Shown here in pieces: positions 63,603 through 64,000 of a stretch of DNA of 64,000 nt. The position numbers and the translations under genes were made by a program. The DNA is from Erythrobacter sp. EC-HK427 (lineage in GTDB: Bacteria > Pseudomonadota > Alphaproteobacteria > Sphingomonadales > Sphingomonadaceae). The notes under the pieces were generated by a model that saw only the letters and a program-made list of their open reading frames with translations, had not been told where the DNA came from and searched no databases. The stretch spans positions 2,869,060-2,933,059 of the forward strand of contig NZ_LR701479.1 of the NCBI RefSeq assembly GCF_902498745.1. Reading direction: 5' to 3'. The first letter of the stretch is position 1; the number at the start of each line of letters is the position of its first letter.

Positions 63603-64000
63603 TTACGGCCCCCCGCCCTGCGCTTCCAGCTCTTCCTCCAGTTTGCGCCGGATCGCCTCTTCATCCACGTCGAGCGCAACGCCGCCATCGCGCACGCCGA
63701 CGCCGACCGGCACGCCATCGAAATCGGTTTCGAACACCGCCTCGCCATCGCGGATAATCAGGCGGCGGCCATCGCCCAGCGGGATGTCGCCGAGTTCGGG
63801 CACATCGAGCGGCTTGACCGGGCCTGAGGGGTTGGGTGTCGGCACCGGCTCGGTGGGCGCAGGTGCTGCCCCGGCTCCCAATGCGCCGCGCATGAAATCG
63901 CGCCAGATGCGCGCGGGCAAGCCGCCGCCGGAGACGCCATCAAGCGGCGTGTTGTCGTCATTGCCGATCCACACGCCCACCACCAGATCGCCCGCATAGC
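63603..64000 (-). CDS. Class A penicillin-binding protein, C-terminal fragment (5' part outside window)
   Basis: The minus-strand frame runs off the right edge. Visible residues YAGDLVVGVWIGNDDNTPL followed by GVSGGGLPARIWRDFMRGA are the end of the transpeptidase domain of PBP1a/1b-type enzymes. A Pro-rich linker with PAPTEPVPTPNPSGPVKPL and an acidic tail of about 60 residues ending EEELEAQGGG follow. It polymerises and crosslinks peptidoglycan. The stop at 63603 is 8 bp from the convergent oxidoreductase stop. Confidence 0.85.
   Translation of the reverse strand, partial: YAGDLVVGVWIGNDDNTPLDGVSGGGLPARIWRDFMRGALGAGAAPAPTEPVPTPNPSGPVKPLDVPELGDIPLGDGRRLIIRDGEAVFETDFDGVPVGVGVRDGGVALDVDEEAIRRKLEEELEAQGGGP

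Overview
The window is a dense (about 63-66% G+C), gene-packed chromosomal segment of an alphaproteobacterium, most likely a sphingomonad of the Erythrobacteraceae type (inference). The evidence is an F1-only ATP synthase operon atpHAGDC without the Fo genes, a CcrM GANTC methyltransferase, the pckA / chvI-chvG-hprK-rapZ-EIIA-ptsH block, three-gene pntAA-pntAB-pntB transhydrogenase, a short aa3-oxidase subunit IV, an iron-sulfur bacterial photolyase, entericidin, and putative EcfG-type promoters. No rRNA, tRNA, transposase, prophage, CRISPR array or defence island was seen. Both ends cut genes: an unknown gene on the left and a class A penicillin-binding protein on the right.

Layout. 1-7 kb: DNA repair (FeS photolyase, Ada) with a CPBP membrane protein, a methyltransferase and a membrane-anchored serine protease. 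7.1-12.1 kb: atpHAGDC, interrupted before atpC by a G/C-rich double-hairpin repeat. 12-16 kb: small exported proteins, a GT39-like glycosyltransferase and an EamA transporter. 16-20 kb: an orphan cpaF, a repeat-rich spacer, a second EamA transporter and entericidin behind a GGAAC-N17-CGTT promoter. 19.5-23.3 kb: minus-strand genes ending with dgt and a racemase-like protein. 23.4-26.9 kb: the transhydrogenase operon, with a PH-domain gene inserted between subunits, a dispersed palindromic repeat inside the pntB reading frame, and a 40-codon cytochrome oxidase subunit IV gene in front. 27-34.6 kb: an NtrC-like regulator with degenerate motifs, folP, ccrM with a striking upstream region, a Ca/Na exchanger, rnhB and a PQQ-type sugar dehydrogenase. 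34.7-41 kb: GNAT, DUF1285, Nudix, cca, parC and a DJ-1/PfpI gene. 41-47 kb: a DUF4349 lipoprotein, a bacterial voltage-gated sodium channel coupled to a ferredoxin and two cysteine desulfurases, an alpha/beta hydrolase and TonB. 47-50.3 kb: a DUF885 peptidase-like lipoprotein and DUF937-type proteins. 50.4-57.6 kb: pckA, ChvI/ChvG, HprK, RapZ, EIIA, HPr and an rRNA methyltransferase. 57.6-64 kb: rmuC, def, recR, fmt, truA, an MDR oxidoreductase and the PBP fragment.

Functional themes. The 50-57 kb block joins envelope/acid sensing (ChvG-ChvI) to a regulatory, sugar-transport-free PTS and to gluconeogenesis (PckA). The 42.0-45.3 kb block looks like one transcription unit for sulfur mobilisation and a [2Fe-2S] ferredoxin, with the sodium channel at its end. 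At least four families of dispersed inverted repeats recur in the window, mostly at gene ends, once inside an operon and once inside a coding sequence.

Most interesting observations: (i) six GANTC sites and a perfect DnaA box in the 180 bp upstream of ccrM; (ii) rmuC appears to be a composition chimera, with a G+C-rich start and a body near 48% G+C; (iii) a palindromic repeat is translated as the N terminus of PntB; (iv) a ferredoxin gene with no ATG/GTG/TTG at its expected start but a well-placed Shine-Dalgarno before ATC; (v) a NavAb-like sodium channel in a sulfur-mobilisation operon; (vi) an NtrC-like regulator with GAFPGA instead of GAFTGA and one arginine finger replaced. None of these alone is a proven new system; each can be tested.
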